From: Candidatus Moraniibacteriota bacterium
GTDB taxonomy: Bacteria; Patescibacteriota; Minisyncoccia; JAHIHE01; DAOVOJ01
Reading direction: 5' to 3'
NCBI GenBank assembly: GCA_030629775.1
Contig: DAOVOJ010000005.1
Span: 1-33,256 of the forward strand
DNA: 33,256 nt
A program made the position numbers and the translations under genes. Numbering within the stretch: the stretch's first letter is position 1; each line of letters begins with the position of its first letter. The notes beneath the pieces are model-generated. The model saw only the letters and a list, made by a program, of their open reading frames with translations, was not told where the DNA came from and made no database searches. Below, piece after piece: positions 1-9,870 of this stretch.

Positions 1-3000
1 AGGGACCGGCTGATGTAATGCTGGTGATAGATCGTTCTGGTACCATGGGCGATGATTTAAAATTTAGCAGCGCGAAAACCGCCAGTGTGAATTTTGTGGA
101 TAAATTATTTTCAGCCGCGCCAACTACTAGTTTTTTGCTTAATTACCATCAGATAGGGCTAGTAGCTTTTAATCAAAATATAGATGCCAGACAATTAAAG
201 AAAGAAGAAGATAAAGATGAGATAAAAAGCAATATAAATGACGCGAATGGAATATTGGGAGAAAATAAGCCTTATCCGGGTTATCCCGTTGGTGGTCGCT
301 ATACCGATGTTGCGATTGGAAAAGCCAGATTGATGATGAAACTGGAGGAAGGAGGAAATCCTGACGCTACTAAAACAATGATTATTTTAACTGACGGAGT
401 GCCTAACGATTTAGACGATGCCAAGGCTCAGGCTGTTTTAGCTAAAAATAATGATATCAGGATTATTGTGGTGGGGTTAAAATTGGATAAAATCGCGGAT
501 GAAACAGATAGAGATAATGCTAAGGAATTTATAAAATATATCGCTTCTTCGCCCGCGGACTGTTTTTATGTTTATGATTCCGGCGAGGCGCTTGACAGTT
601 GCACTTCAATTGACGCCAGTGAATTGGAAACCAAATTGAACGGAGTTTATGACAGTATCACTGCCGCTGTTTGTGATGAAAGCGATCCTACTATATCAAT
701 TTCAAAAAAGCCGTCGGGAACTTTGTATAATGTTGATAATTTAAAAATTACATCAACCGCTATTGACGATGTTGGCTTTAAGGAGCACACGATAGTATGG
801 GATGGCAATAATGTAGAGTGCGCTGATCTTGCGGGGACGACCGTAGCTTGTGGCGCCGGAGAGTGTGTAAAAATAAGCTGTGACACAGGATATCTAGGTC
901 CGTTTAATGTTGGTCAAACTATAATTTATCGTTCCGCTGCGATAGACGCGAATGATAACTCGGTGAACATTGATCCGCCAAGAACTGTTACGGTTGCGAA
1001 TGTTGATTTAGATGTTCCGGTGCTATATAGAAATAAAAATAATACAATTATTGTTGATATTTCTAATTATGTCTACGCGACAGACAATGTTATTTCTATT
1101 AGTATTGACGCTAAAAGTATCGATCCTCTTGTTTTGGAAGGTATAGAAATTGATAAGGCAGTAATGACTTGTTCATCGTCCGGAGATTGCTCTTATATTT
1201 TTAATACTAAAAATTATGGAGACGGTTGTTTGGATTGGACGGATGGGATAACAAATGGCTCGGCTAATAATATAGATATTGATGTTTTTATTTACGCGTA
1301 TAATGATGATATGGGTACTCGCCAGATAGCTTCTTTGGAAAATCAGTTGCTTGTTTCGGGTTGTGAAGGTGTAGGTTGCGAGGAAGCAGGAACTTGTTCT
1401 GACGGATTAAATAATGACTGTGATTATGACGAATTTAACAATCCAATTATTGATTTGAACCCCGGTTTAGCTGAGGCGCTTTGCGATGTAACTGGTCCCA
1501 GTGTCGGAATTTTGCGTGTTCCAAGTGGAGATGTTTATGATTTAGAGAGTGATGGAGTTACTTCCATGACAGTAACGCTTGAATCTACCGCTACTGACAA
1601 CAACGGAATAAAACAGCACATTATTAAATATAAAAAAGAGGGAGATGTCAGTTGGACGACATTTGATTGTACGGATGGAGATCCAAGCGATGGAAAAATT
1701 ATATGCAACGGGGTAGAGATAACGCAAAGTATTGTTACTATTTCAACAGATGTCGGTCCGTTTAACGCGGGAGAAAAAATACATTATTATTCTGAGGCAT
1801 ATGATTATTCCGGGAATAATAATATCGGAAGCAGTTTAAATGAAGATTTTATTGTGAAAAGCAGGCAATGTTTTGAAGTCGGTGATACAGATCCACCGAG
1901 TGCGTGTTTAGTTAATACTTCAGGAAGATGTTGCGGCGGAGTTTGTAATGCCGCCATATCTTCCAGTTCTTATAACACGGATTTTTGCGCTAAAGAGATC
2001 TGTAGTGGAATTAATTGGGAATGGGGTTCAGCCAATGACGGTACTATATGCAGCGAAAGCGGAGAAGCTACCGAATGTTATTCTTACAACCCCGATCTTT
2101 TTGGTTCTCCTCCGGGCGATCCTAAATATTTTTATGACGGCGGATGTCAGGAAAGAGGATACGCGTGTTTGTCCGGATATTGCGAATATACTGTCACGGC
2201 GGATAGGCCAGATGCTTGCGGTTATGACGGCAATCCCTTGAAACTTAAAGATTACGAATGCAGCGCTGACGGACTTACTTGTGAACTTGATCCGGCTACT
2301 CCCGTAGAAAATACTATTTGTGATGTTGAATTAGACAGTCTTTCCATAAATGCCTATAACAATGAAGGTGATTTTATCTGCGGAGGTTCTGAAGCAACAG
2401 GCGAGGTGTTGAATGACAAAACAGCAGTTCCGAATAAAGTTTCTTTGACCGCCGCTGTTTCTGATTCAAATGGGATTGGAAGTTATAAAATATACTGGCA
2501 GGTAGATGGCGGGACATGGAATAATACTGGTACTGGTTGCGGGACATGCGCGGACGGAGCAACTTGCAGTTGCGTTGAAAAAATAGGGGCTTTTAGTCCG
2601 GGTCAGGTTGTGAAATTTTATGCCTGGGCAAAAGATAGCAGTCCTAATGAGACGGAAAGTCAAACTGCTACTTATTCCTTTACTGTTCGTGATCATGAAT
2701 GTTATTATATTAATTCTCAGGATGATAAAGGAAATATCGCCAATTTAACTCCTTGTAATTCTGGAAGCGGGATGTGTTGCGGCGGGACTTGCGATGGCGC
2801 TATTTCAGCAACTTCTTACGATGAAGGATGTTATGTTGATTCTTGCAGCGGAACGAACTGGGTGTCTGTCGCGGGAAATGAAACTGATCCTTGCGGGGTC
2901 AGCGATACTTGTTTTGATTATTATTCCCCTAATGTTGATTTTTACAGCGGTTGTATGAATGGCGGAAATGAATGCAAGTCTGGTTATTGTGTTCTTTCTT

Positions 3001-6000
3001 CAAGTGAAACTTTTCCTTCCTCTTGCAATGGAAATCTGCTTACTAGTTATGATTGCGATGATTATGAAACCGGGACTTGTAAAAAGAGAGACACTGGAAC
3101 TGATATTGATTGTTCTGTTGCCGGTAGTTATGACAGTGACACCGTAACTTGTAATTGTGATTGTAATAATTACGACATTGAAGAAAAAATTTATTCTTCG
3201 TTGAAGTTTGACGGGGTGAATGATTATGTGGATATGGGAGATGTTTTAGATCCTGGCAGTAACTCTTTTTCTGTAGGATTATGGTTTAAGTGGGACGGCA
3301 AAAGCGGGGAAAATATATTATATAATAAAGAAAGTTTATATGAGGCAAGAGTTTATAATGGTTATTTTCACTATGCATGGTATCCTAATTGGAGCTGGTA
3401 TGGTGGAAATAATTTCTCAGTAAATTCTGGAGAATGGTATTATGCAACAGTTGTTTATGACAAGGCAAAACAATATGTATATAAAAACGGTGAACTTGTT
3501 TATTCTAGAAATCATACTGGTGATATGGGGAGTAATAGCAATAAACTTTTATTTGGAGCTCGTGGCAATACAGTTCCTCGTAGTTTCTTTGATGGCTTAA
3601 TGGACGATGTTCGAATTTACAATCGCGCGCTTTATCCGGAAGAGGTAAAAGCTCATTATAACGGAATTTTTGCAGATGATACCGGATTGGTAGGGCATTG
3701 GGATTTTGATCCAATTAACACGGAGGAAGAGGATGGAATTGCGGGAGATCGTTCTGAAAATGAAAATGATGGAGTTTTGAGTAATGTTGACGGTATTTTA
3801 GGAGGTGGCTCTGCTACTTACAGACCATCGTGGGTTAGTGGTAAATATGGAAGTGGTTTAGATTTTGACGGAAGTAATGACTATGTGAAAATTCCAAGTG
3901 TAAATCCAACTAATGCTATAACTGTTGAAATGTGGGCTAAGAGCGACACTTCATTGTGGAATAACTATGGCTTTCTGGTGTCGAAAAGAAATGCGTATAT
4001 TATGCATCCAAAATCAAATACAAAAACAATGAATTTTTATCTTTATCTTCCGAGCGCGGGCGGCTGGAGGGCAACAACAACTAATATTGATGATATAACA
4101 ATTTGGAATCATTATATCGGAACTTATAATAGTTCAACTGGCAAACTTAAATTATATGTAAATGGTGATTTAAAAAAAGAAGAAACATATTCTGGAGCTA
4201 TAAATTCTGATACAGGGTCTATGTTTATTGGTAGAGATGATGGTTTGGCAAGATATTTTAATGGTTCAATGGACGAAATCCGTATCTATAATCGTGCGCT
4301 TTCGGAAACAGAAGCCGCGGAACATCATAAAGGTGTTTTTAGCGATAATTCTGGTCTTATTGGATATTGGGATTTTAATGAAAGTTCAGGGACGACTGCA
4401 GAAGACAGTTCCGGAAACGGTCCGCAGTGGATGAAACATTATCACGGAAGCGCTACTGGTGCTGGCGGAAATGTGCCGGAGAATTGGCAGGTTTGTACGG
4501 ATGGGAAAGATAATGATTGCGATGGAGATACCGCCGCTGAAAAAGACGAATATGATATTAGTCTTGGAGTTTCTGATTGCGATGGAGAGGTTTATGATAC
4601 TCTCACCGGACAATCAGTTTCTGTTACGGCAACGGCGAATAAAGCTTGTGTTAGTGACGCGGAAGATCCGTGCGCGGGACCTACTGATCTAACTGATTTA
4701 CTTGACGCGAGCGCTAATAATCATATCGAAATTTTTGACATTAACATCAAAAATGCCAGTAATGACTTTACATTGTCAGCCAATGCTCTTGACGACTTTT
4801 TGATTTATCAAACTAGAATTGAATGGACAGTGGATAATTGGGGCACTACGAATAGCAAAACTTGTAACGGTACGGGAGTTTGCGAAGTGTGTGTTGAAGG
4901 AGGGTCTTGCGGAGAAGATAATGACGATATTTTATCCTCGTCATTGTCGGCGGACAATGTTTTCAAATTCAAAGTTTGCGCGGTGGACAATAGTGTTAAT
5001 AATAATCAAAAATGCACTGATGAATATGCTATTGAAATACTAAGCTCCAACGCGGTTCCTGTGATAACTCCGCTTTCGGTTATTGAACCCAATTTTTGTT
5101 TGGAAGGATTGAAATATATTTTAAAATGGGAATTTAGCGATGACGGCGCTGACGCGCAGGCATCTTTCGAAATTCAAGTGGAAGATGTTGAAACAGGCAA
5201 TCTTGTAGTAAATAAAACATTTAGTGCTTCGGATTTATTTTATCAAATCAATTCCGATGATTTTGAAACAGGAGAGGAAATAGAATACGGAAGTAAAGCT
5301 TACAATTGGCGTGTTAAGGTGACGGATAATCGTGGTGGGGGATATGAACAGACGACGGATTGGGAAGCGGGTCCCGCATTTACCACACCGCCTCACGAAT
5401 ACCCCCAGTTTGATTTTGTGGCGGTTCCGGATTTTTCCGATAATTGCTTATATGAGATTGATGCCGTGGGAACTGACAGGTGTGATTATGGTGAGAATAT
5501 AACATTTTCTCCCCAAAATCTTACATTCATTGAGTGTGATAATAACAATGATAAACAATGCCTGACAATCACCACCGCCAAGTGTGATATCACTAATAAT
5601 ATTTGTGTATCTTGTGCAGGTGGTCCTAACGAATGTAATAATTTTAATTCAGGAGGTGTTATTTACGTTTGTGATACTGAAAATGGAGTTTGTAAAATTT
5701 CCGGATCTTGCGTAACTGATACTGAAATTGATTGTTGTTCTAGTGATGATGATTGTATGGCTGCCGATTTCGCGAGGTGTGATACCGGCACTGGATTATG
5801 CGCGATCTGTGATGATGATTCTCAGTGCGAAAAGTTCAATGAGGAAAATATTGATAAAGGATCATTGTGGAATGCTAGTTCGGGAGGTCCTGACACTCTT
5901 ACTGATAACAGTAAATTGTGGGTTATTGATGAATGGGTCGGAGGAACTGTTAAAATAATTTTCGGAACCGGATCAAACCAAGTTAGAACCATAATTTCCA

Positions 6001-6329
6001 ATACCAGTGAAGAAATCACCGTGGATTCTAATTGGACTTCTATTCCAAACAGTTCTTCGGATTATAAGATAATTAAATATATTTGCAACAACGAAGGAGT
6101 GTGCGAAGACAAGGAACATCGCAAGTGGTGGTTTTATGGCGATGACAGTTTAGATGTTGACAGCAGAGATCCTCATCCGATAAATAATTATATTGAGTCC
6201 GAGGTTAGTGATTATAATGTAATTTTGAAAATAAAAGATATTTTCGGCAATTCTTGTTCTCGGGTAAAAAAGATTATTTTAGGAATAAACAAATATCCGA
6301 AATGGAACGAAGTTTCGCCGTCTAATTAA
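1..6329 (+). CDS. Giant secreted/surface protein (5'-truncated by window): VWA domain, Ig-like/cadherin-like segments, two Cys-rich modules, two LamG/concanavalin-like domains, MopE-like DNDCDG motifs
   Basis: Frame is open to the window edge (G-P-A-D-V precedes the listed Met), so ATG 18 is probably internal. VWA MIDAS-like 'MLVIDRSGTMGDD'; LamG-like 'SLKFDGVNDYVDMG...MDDVRIYNRAL' and 'GLDFDGSNDYVKIP...MDEIRIYNRAL'; 'DGLNNDCDYDE' and 'DGKDNDCDGD' motifs. Confidence 0.9.
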   Translation, partial: GPADVMLVIDRSGTMGDDLKFSSAKTASVNFVDKLFSAAPTTSFLLNYHQIGLVAFNQNIDARQLKKEEDKDEIKSNINDANGILGENKPYPGYPVGGRYTDVAIGKARLMMKLEEGGNPDATKTMIILTDGVPNDLDDAKAQAVLAKNNDIRIIVVGLKLDKIADETDRDNAKEFIKYIASSPADCFYVYDSGEALDSCTSIDASELETKLNGVYDSITAAVCDESDPTISISKKPSGTLYNVDNLKITSTAIDDVGFKEHTIVWDGNNVECADLAGTTVACGAGECVKISCDTGYLGPFNVGQTIIYRSAAIDANDNSVNIDPPRTVTVANVDLDVPVLYRNKNNTIIVDISNYVYATDNVISISIDAKSIDPLVLEGIEIDKAVMTCSSSGDCSYIFNTKNYGDGCLDWTDGITNGSANNIDIDVFIYAYNDDMGTRQIASLENQLLVSGCEGVGCEEAGTCSDGLNNDCDYDEFNNPIIDLNPGLAEALCDVTGPSVGILRVPSGDVYDLESDGVTSMTVTLESTATDNNGIKQHIIKYKKEGDVSWTTFDCTDGDPSDGKIICNGVEITQSIVTISTDVGPFNAGEKIHYYSEAYDYSGNNNIGSSLNEDFIVKSRQCFEVGDTDPPSACLVNTSGRCCGGVCNAAISSSSYNTDFCAKEICSGINWEWGSANDGTICSESGEATECYSYNPDLFGSPPGDPKYFYDGGCQERGYACLSGYCEYTVTADRPDACGYDGNPLKLKDYECSADGLTCELDPATPVENTICDVELDSLSINAYNNEGDFICGGSEATGEVLNDKTAVPNKVSLTAAVSDSNGIGSYKIYWQVDGGTWNNTGTGCGTCADGATCSCVEKIGAFSPGQVVKFYAWAKDSSPNETESQTATYSFTVRDHECYYINSQDDKGNIANLTPCNSGSGMCCGGTCDGAISATSYDEGCYVDSCSGTNWVSVAGNETDPCGVSDTCFDYYSPNVDFYSGCMNGGNECKSGYCVLSSSETFPSSCNGNLLTSYDCDDYETGTCKKRDTGTDIDCSVAGSYDSDTVTCNCDCNNYDIEEKIYSSLKFDGVNDYVDMGDVLDPGSNSFSVGLWFKWDGKSGENILYNKESLYEARVYNGYFHYAWYPNWSWYGGNNFSVNSGEWYYATVVYDKAKQYVYKNGELVYSRNHTGDMGSNSNKLLFGARGNTVPRSFFDGLMDDVRIYNRALYPEEVKAHYNGIFADDTGLVGHWDFDPINTEEEDGIAGDRSENENDGVLSNVDGILGGGSATYRPSWVSGKYGSGLDFDGSNDYVKIPSVNPTNAITVEMWAKSDTSLWNNYGFLVSKRNAYIMHPKSNTKTMNFYLYLPSAGGWRATTTNIDDITIWNHYIGTYNSSTGKLKLYVNGDLKKEETYSGAINSDTGSMFIGRDDGLARYFNGSMDEIRIYNRALSETEAAEHHKGVFSDNSGLIGYWDFNESSGTTAEDSSGNGPQWMKHYHGSATGAGGNVPENWQVCTDGKDNDCDGDTAAEKDEYDISLGVSDCDGEVYDTLTGQSVSVTATANKACVSDAEDPCAGPTDLTDLLDASANNHIEIFDINIKNASNDFTLSANALDDFLIYQTRIEWTVDNWGTTNSKTCNGTGVCEVCVEGGSCGEDNDDILSSSLSADNVFKFKVCAVDNSVNNNQKCTDEYAIEILSSNAVPVITPLSVIEPNFCLEGLKYILKWEFSDDGADAQASFEIQVEDVETGNLVVNKTFSASDLFYQINSDDFETGEEIEYGSKAYNWRVKVTDNRGGGYEQTTDWEAGPAFTTPPHEYPQFDFVAVPDFSDNCLYEIDAVGTDRCDYGENITFSPQNLTFIECDNNNDKQCLTITTAKCDITNNICVSCAGGPNECNNFNSGGVIYVCDTENGVCKISGSCVTDTEIDCCSSDDDCMAADFARCDTGTGLCAICDDDSQCEKFNEENIDKGSLWNASSGGPDTLTDNSKLWVIDEWVGGTVKIIFGTGSNQVRTIISNTSEEITVDSNWTSIPNSSSDYKIIKYICNNEGVCEDKEHRKWWFYGDDSLDVDSRDPHPINNYIESEVSDYNVILKIKDIFGNSCSRVKKIILGINKYPKWNEVSPSN
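3195..3720 (+). other. LamG/concanavalin A-like domain 1 within the giant protein (approximate bounds)
   Basis: 'LKFDGVNDYVDMGD...FSVGLWFKWDG...MDDVRIYNRALYPEEV' is a LamG-like signature. Confidence 0.8.
3835..4385 (+). other. LamG/concanavalin A-like domain 2 within the giant protein (approximate bounds)
   Basis: 'GSGLDFDGSNDYVKIPSVNPTNAITVEMWAKS...MDEIRIYNRALSETEAAEHHKG'. Confidence 0.8.
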
Positions 6330-6347
6330 GGGTTATTTTTACCGATT

Positions 6348-6425
6348 ATTCCCCTCTTAGGAGGGGCTAGGGGTGGGTCTTTTCGCTAATTTAACCCACC
6401 CCCAACCCCCTCCCAAGAGGGGAAT
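6348..6425. repeat. Family A palindromic element, two inverted arms
   Basis: attcccctcttaggaggggctaggggtgggt ... acccacccccaaccccctcccaagaggggaat; arms are near-perfect reverse complements. Confidence 0.9.
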
Positions 6426-6458
6426 TATGAGAAGATTAGCAAAGTCTAATTAGAAAAT

Positions 6459-7664
6459 ATGAAATTTAAATATAAAGCAAGATCAATAAAAGGCGAGGAG
6501 CAAACAGGAAAAATTGAAGCGGACAGTAAAGACAGAGTGGCAGAATTACTTCAAAAGCATAAAATGGTGGTTACATCTATTGAGCCTGTTAAAGATTTTT
6601 TTTCTTTCTCTAAAATTTCTTTCCTTTTACACAGAGTCAGCAACAAGAAAATAGTAATGTTTTCCAAGGAGCTCTCTGTTTTGCTTTTGGCGGGAATACC
6701 TCTTGTAGAAGCCCTGAGAATACAACACGCGCAGGAGGAAAATCTTCATTTCAGAAAACAAATATCTGAAATCGCCAATATGATTGATGACGGTTCTTCT
6801 TTTTCAGCCGCCTTGTCTTGTTATCCAAAAACATTTTCAGATTTCTATGTCAACATTGTTAGATCCGGGGAAACATCCGGAAAAATGCAGGAGTCGCTTC
6901 TTCATCTGGCGGATTATATTGAAAAACAGTATCTTCTAAATAGCAAAGTTAAAAACGCTTTGATGTATCCCGCCGTTATTTTAGGGGGGTTTGGTTTAGT
7001 CGGCGCGGGAATGATGGCCTTCGTGGTGCCGCAATTAGTTGTTATGTTTGAAGAAAATGAGCAGGAACTTCCTCTTCCCACAAAAATTGTGATCGCTATC
7101 AGTGATTTTATGCAAAATAATTTCGTTTTATTTATTTTGTCGGTAGTCGCTTTTATCTATATTGTTAAAAAATATATCAGCACTCCCGGCGGAAAAGAAA
7201 AATTAGACAAATTTATTTTCAAAATCCCGCAATTTAATTCCTTATTTAAAAAGTTTTATGTGGCGCGTTTTGCGGAAAATCTCTCAATGCTTATTAACAG
7301 CGGAATTCCTATAATTGATTCTTTAAGAATATCCGGTGATGTTGTCGGCAATGAAGTTTATAAAAAAATAATTTATGACAGTGTTGAAGAGGTAAAAACG
7401 GGAGGTTCTATTGCCTACGCTTTTGAGAGGAGCGATGATCTGCCGCCGCTTGTGCCAAGAATGATAAAGGTTGGAGAAAAATCCGGAAAACTTGATATGG
7501 TTTTAAAAGATGTCGCTGATTTTTACACTAAAGAAGTTGACATAGCGGTTGACGGGCTGATGGCTCTCATAGAACCGATTTTAATATTTGTTCTTGGCGC
7601 CGGAGTTGGCATTCTTGTCGCCGCTATTTTATTGCCCATATATCAAATGACTTCAATGATTTAA
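6459..7664 (+). CDS. pilC: Type II secretion / type IV pilus inner-membrane platform protein (GspF/PilC family)
   Basis: 'MKFKYKARSIKGEEQTGKIEADSKD', 'FSKELSVLLLAGIPLVEALRI', 'MIKVGEKSGKLDMVLKDVADFYTKEVD', 'LIEPILIFVLGAGVGILVAAILLPIYQM'. Confidence 0.95.
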   Translation: MKFKYKARSIKGEEQTGKIEADSKDRVAELLQKHKMVVTSIEPVKDFFSFSKISFLLHRVSNKKIVMFSKELSVLLLAGIPLVEALRIQHAQEENLHFRKQISEIANMIDDGSSFSAALSCYPKTFSDFYVNIVRSGETSGKMQESLLHLADYIEKQYLLNSKVKNALMYPAVILGGFGLVGAGMMAFVVPQLVVMFEENEQELPLPTKIVIAISDFMQNNFVLFILSVVAFIYIVKKYISTPGGKEKLDKFIFKIPQFNSLFKKFYVARFAENLSMLINSGIPIIDSLRISGDVVGNEVYKKIIYDSVEEVKTGGSIAYAFERSDDLPPLVPRMIKVGEKSGKLDMVLKDVADFYTKEVDIAVDGLMALIEPILIFVLGAGVGILVAAILLPIYQMTSMI

Positions 7665-7665
7665 A

Positions 7666-7764
7666 CTTGGAACTTATAACTTATACATTTATAATGTAAA
7701 TTCCAAGCTCTATGTTCTAAATTCCAAGCTCTATGTTCCAAGCTCCAAGCTCCAAGTTCCAAGA
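7666..7764. repeat. Degenerate tandem/inverted short-repeat array (ttccaagct / aagttcc units)
   Basis: ttggaacttataacttatac...aaattccaagctctatgttctaaattccaagctctatgttccaagctccaagctccaagttccaag. Confidence 0.85.
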
Positions 7765-8296
7765 CAAGGGTTTTACTCTTATTGAATTAATTTTAGTTAT
7801 GGCTATTGCGGGAATAATGTCTGTTGTGGTTGTTTCTCAATATAGCCAGCAACGCGATTACAAAGCGTTGCTTTTGGGCGAAGAGCAAATTGCGAATGAT
7901 ATAAGAATGGCGCAAAGTTATTCCTATAACATCTTGATGGATAACGGATCTTTTTCTGTCGGCGGATATGGAATTAATTTTTCAAGCGCTGCGGGTTCAA
8001 ATAATAAATATATTATTTTTGCTGATAAGGATGGTGATAAAGAATATGACAGCGGTGATGAAAAATTTGAAGAGATCGAGCTTCCTAGAAATACTAATAT
8101 TACATCTTTGAAAATAAATAATACGGAGGAGGCTGATAAAACTGTTGATTTGGTTTTTGTGCCGCCTTATGGAGAAGTGTTTATGGATAAGGAAAATAAA
8201 ATAAGTGGAAGCTTTATAAAACTGGAGATTAAAATTGAAAATTCTGATGGTCTTACTAAAATTATTGAAGCGAGCAGTTCTAGATTGATAAAATAA
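7733..8296 (+). CDS. Prepilin-like / GspH-type pseudopilin
   Basis: 'KGFTLIELILVMAIAGIMSVVVV' prepilin peptidase site and hydrophobic helix. Confidence 0.9.
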   Translation: MFQAPSSKFQDKGFTLIELILVMAIAGIMSVVVVSQYSQQRDYKALLLGEEQIANDIRMAQSYSYNILMDNGSFSVGGYGINFSSAAGSNNKYIIFADKDGDKEYDSGDEKFEEIELPRNTNITSLKINNTEEADKTVDLVFVPPYGEVFMDKENKISGSFIKLEIKIENSDGLTKIIEASSSRLIK

Positions 8297-8300
8297 TTTA

Positions 8301-8873
8301 ATGAAAATCTCATTTTTTGCGAAACAGAAAAGTTCAAAGAAAAACGGCTTTAGTTTAATAGAAGTTGTTTTTGCGATTGGAATCATTACTGTTGGTCTTA
8401 TTTCCATACTGTCGCTTTTTATTCATAATGTCAGAACTGAAATTAACAGTAAAAATAAACTGATTGCTATTTATCTTGCCAACGAATCAATTGAGATTAT
8501 CAGGCAAACAAGGGATAATAATTGGTTCAATAACAGAGATTGGATGTTTCAGGTTTCCGAAGGGGATGTCATAGTCGGTCTTGTTGATAAAACTGACATA
8601 AGAAAGGGATGGGAGATTGAAACCAGTAATGTAAATAGAAAAAAAGTTTATTTGTCTAATAGCTCTTATGTCCAATGCAAAACTTCTCCAGTGGCCGCGG
8701 ATGGTTGGGTCGAAACTAATTTTGAAAGATATTTAACGATAAATGAAAATTCCGGCGGCGCTATCACGGGGTGTCTTGGTGTTACGGATTGTATGGAAAT
8801 AACTTCCCACATTTCTTTAAATGGAACTCAGATTGTTGAAGTGACGGCATATTTGTATGATGGATGGTATTAA
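8301..8873 (+). CDS. Prepilin-like minor pilin (PilV-like)
   Basis: 'NGFSLIEVVFAIGIITVGLISILSLF' N-methylation motif; starts 4 nt after the previous stop. Confidence 0.88.
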   Translation: MKISFFAKQKSSKKNGFSLIEVVFAIGIITVGLISILSLFIHNVRTEINSKNKLIAIYLANESIEIIRQTRDNNWFNNRDWMFQVSEGDVIVGLVDKTDIRKGWEIETSNVNRKKVYLSNSSYVQCKTSPVAADGWVETNFERYLTINENSGGAITGCLGVTDCMEITSHISLNGTQIVEVTAYLYDGWY

Positions 8874-8894
8874 GGTGTAATTTTGAATTACGAA

Positions 8895-9178
8895 CCGTCA
8901 TTGCGAGGAGCCCGAACGAACGCAGTTCGCGAGAAGGCGACGTGGCAATCCCGTTGTTATACACCGTCATTGCGAGGCGATAGCCGTGGCAATCTCGTGA
9001 CAATATCTCGAAGTTTTATGATTCATGGCACGGGATTGCCGCGCTCCGTTCCGTCCCATTCCAAAATTTACAAGATTACTTATTGGTATATAATATTTTA
9101 ATTACTTTGTATCATTTATTATTGCCATACTGCATTATAAATTTTGGAACGGGACTCCACTTCGCTTGCAATGACGGT
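8895..9178. repeat. Family B composite palindromic element (TCATTGCGAGG type), copy 1, with an extra half-element and an apparent nested insertion
   Basis: ccgtcattgcgaggag...gtggcaatcccg; accgtcattgcgaggcgatagccgtggcaatctcgtga; cacgggattgccgcgctccgttccg...ctccacttcgcttgcaatgacgg. Confidence 0.88.
9054..9154. repeat. Candidate nested 101-bp element bounded by 17-bp inverted repeats
   Basis: tcccattccaaaattta (9054-9070) versus taaattttggaacggga (9138-9154), 16/17 complementary. Confidence 0.6.
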
Positions 9179-9231
9179 AAAATTTTGAGTTTTATAATTC
9201 AAAAAATTTAGTATTAGAATATTTATTTTTT

Positions 9232-9855
9232 ATGAGGAGCAATGATTTTAAAAATAATAATGGTCTTACGATAATTGAAGTGCTGGTTGCTCTTGGGATA
9301 TTTGCGTTGGTAATTTCTACGGCTGTGGGGGTTTTTGTAAGCGGCAGCGGATCGCAAAGAAAAACCATAGAACTTTATGAAGTTCAAAGGGAAGGAAGTT
9401 ATTTAATGGAAACCATTTCCAGAGAGTTGAGAATGGCAACTGAGACAAGTTCAACCGATGACGATAATCAAGATAGCGATGGTAATGATATCGGCCAGCA
9501 AAACAATAATAATTCCAGTATAGAATTTACAAATTATAATGGAGATTTAGTGAGGTATTGCAGATCTGACGCAAGTGGAGCTTGTAATGCCACTGGAAAT
9601 TTTTTGTCACGAGAAGTATGTATGACTGCCAATTCTACTCCTCCTCCGGATTTTATTTCTGTTGATTGTGATTCTGTGACATATGAAGAAAGGATAAATT
9701 CACCCAGTGTAATAATAGAGGATTTAGTGTTTTATACATCTGAAACTTTCAGCCAAACACAACCCATCATTACTGTAAGTATGAAAATAAAATCAACAAG
9801 CAGATATGGCACTGAGCTTATATTGCAAAACAGTATTGCTATGAGAATATATTAA
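9232..9855 (+). CDS. Prepilin-like minor pilin (PilW-like)
   Basis: 'NNGLTIIEVLVALGIFALVISTAVGVFVSG'. Confidence 0.85.
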   Translation: MRSNDFKNNNGLTIIEVLVALGIFALVISTAVGVFVSGSGSQRKTIELYEVQREGSYLMETISRELRMATETSSTDDDNQDSDGNDIGQQNNNNSSIEFTNYNGDLVRYCRSDASGACNATGNFLSREVCMTANSTPPPDFISVDCDSVTYEERINSPSVIIEDLVFYTSETFSQTQPIITVSMKIKSTSRYGTELILQNSIAMRIY

Positions 9856-9870
9856 TAATTAAAACTTTTT

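Noticed and set aside
647-5019. Numerous 60-97-aa ORFs overlapping the giant VWA protein
   Set aside because: Embedded in a long, domain-supported ORF and without recognisable motifs.
7997-8407. 136-aa minus-strand ORF opposite the prepilin genes
   Set aside because: Overlaps two prepilin genes with diagnostic motifs; low-complexity Phe/Ile-rich shadow ORF.
8782-9101. Overlapping ORFs on both strands (8782..9003 - and 8883..9101 +)
   Set aside because: Translations of the family B palindromic element; no independent coding support.
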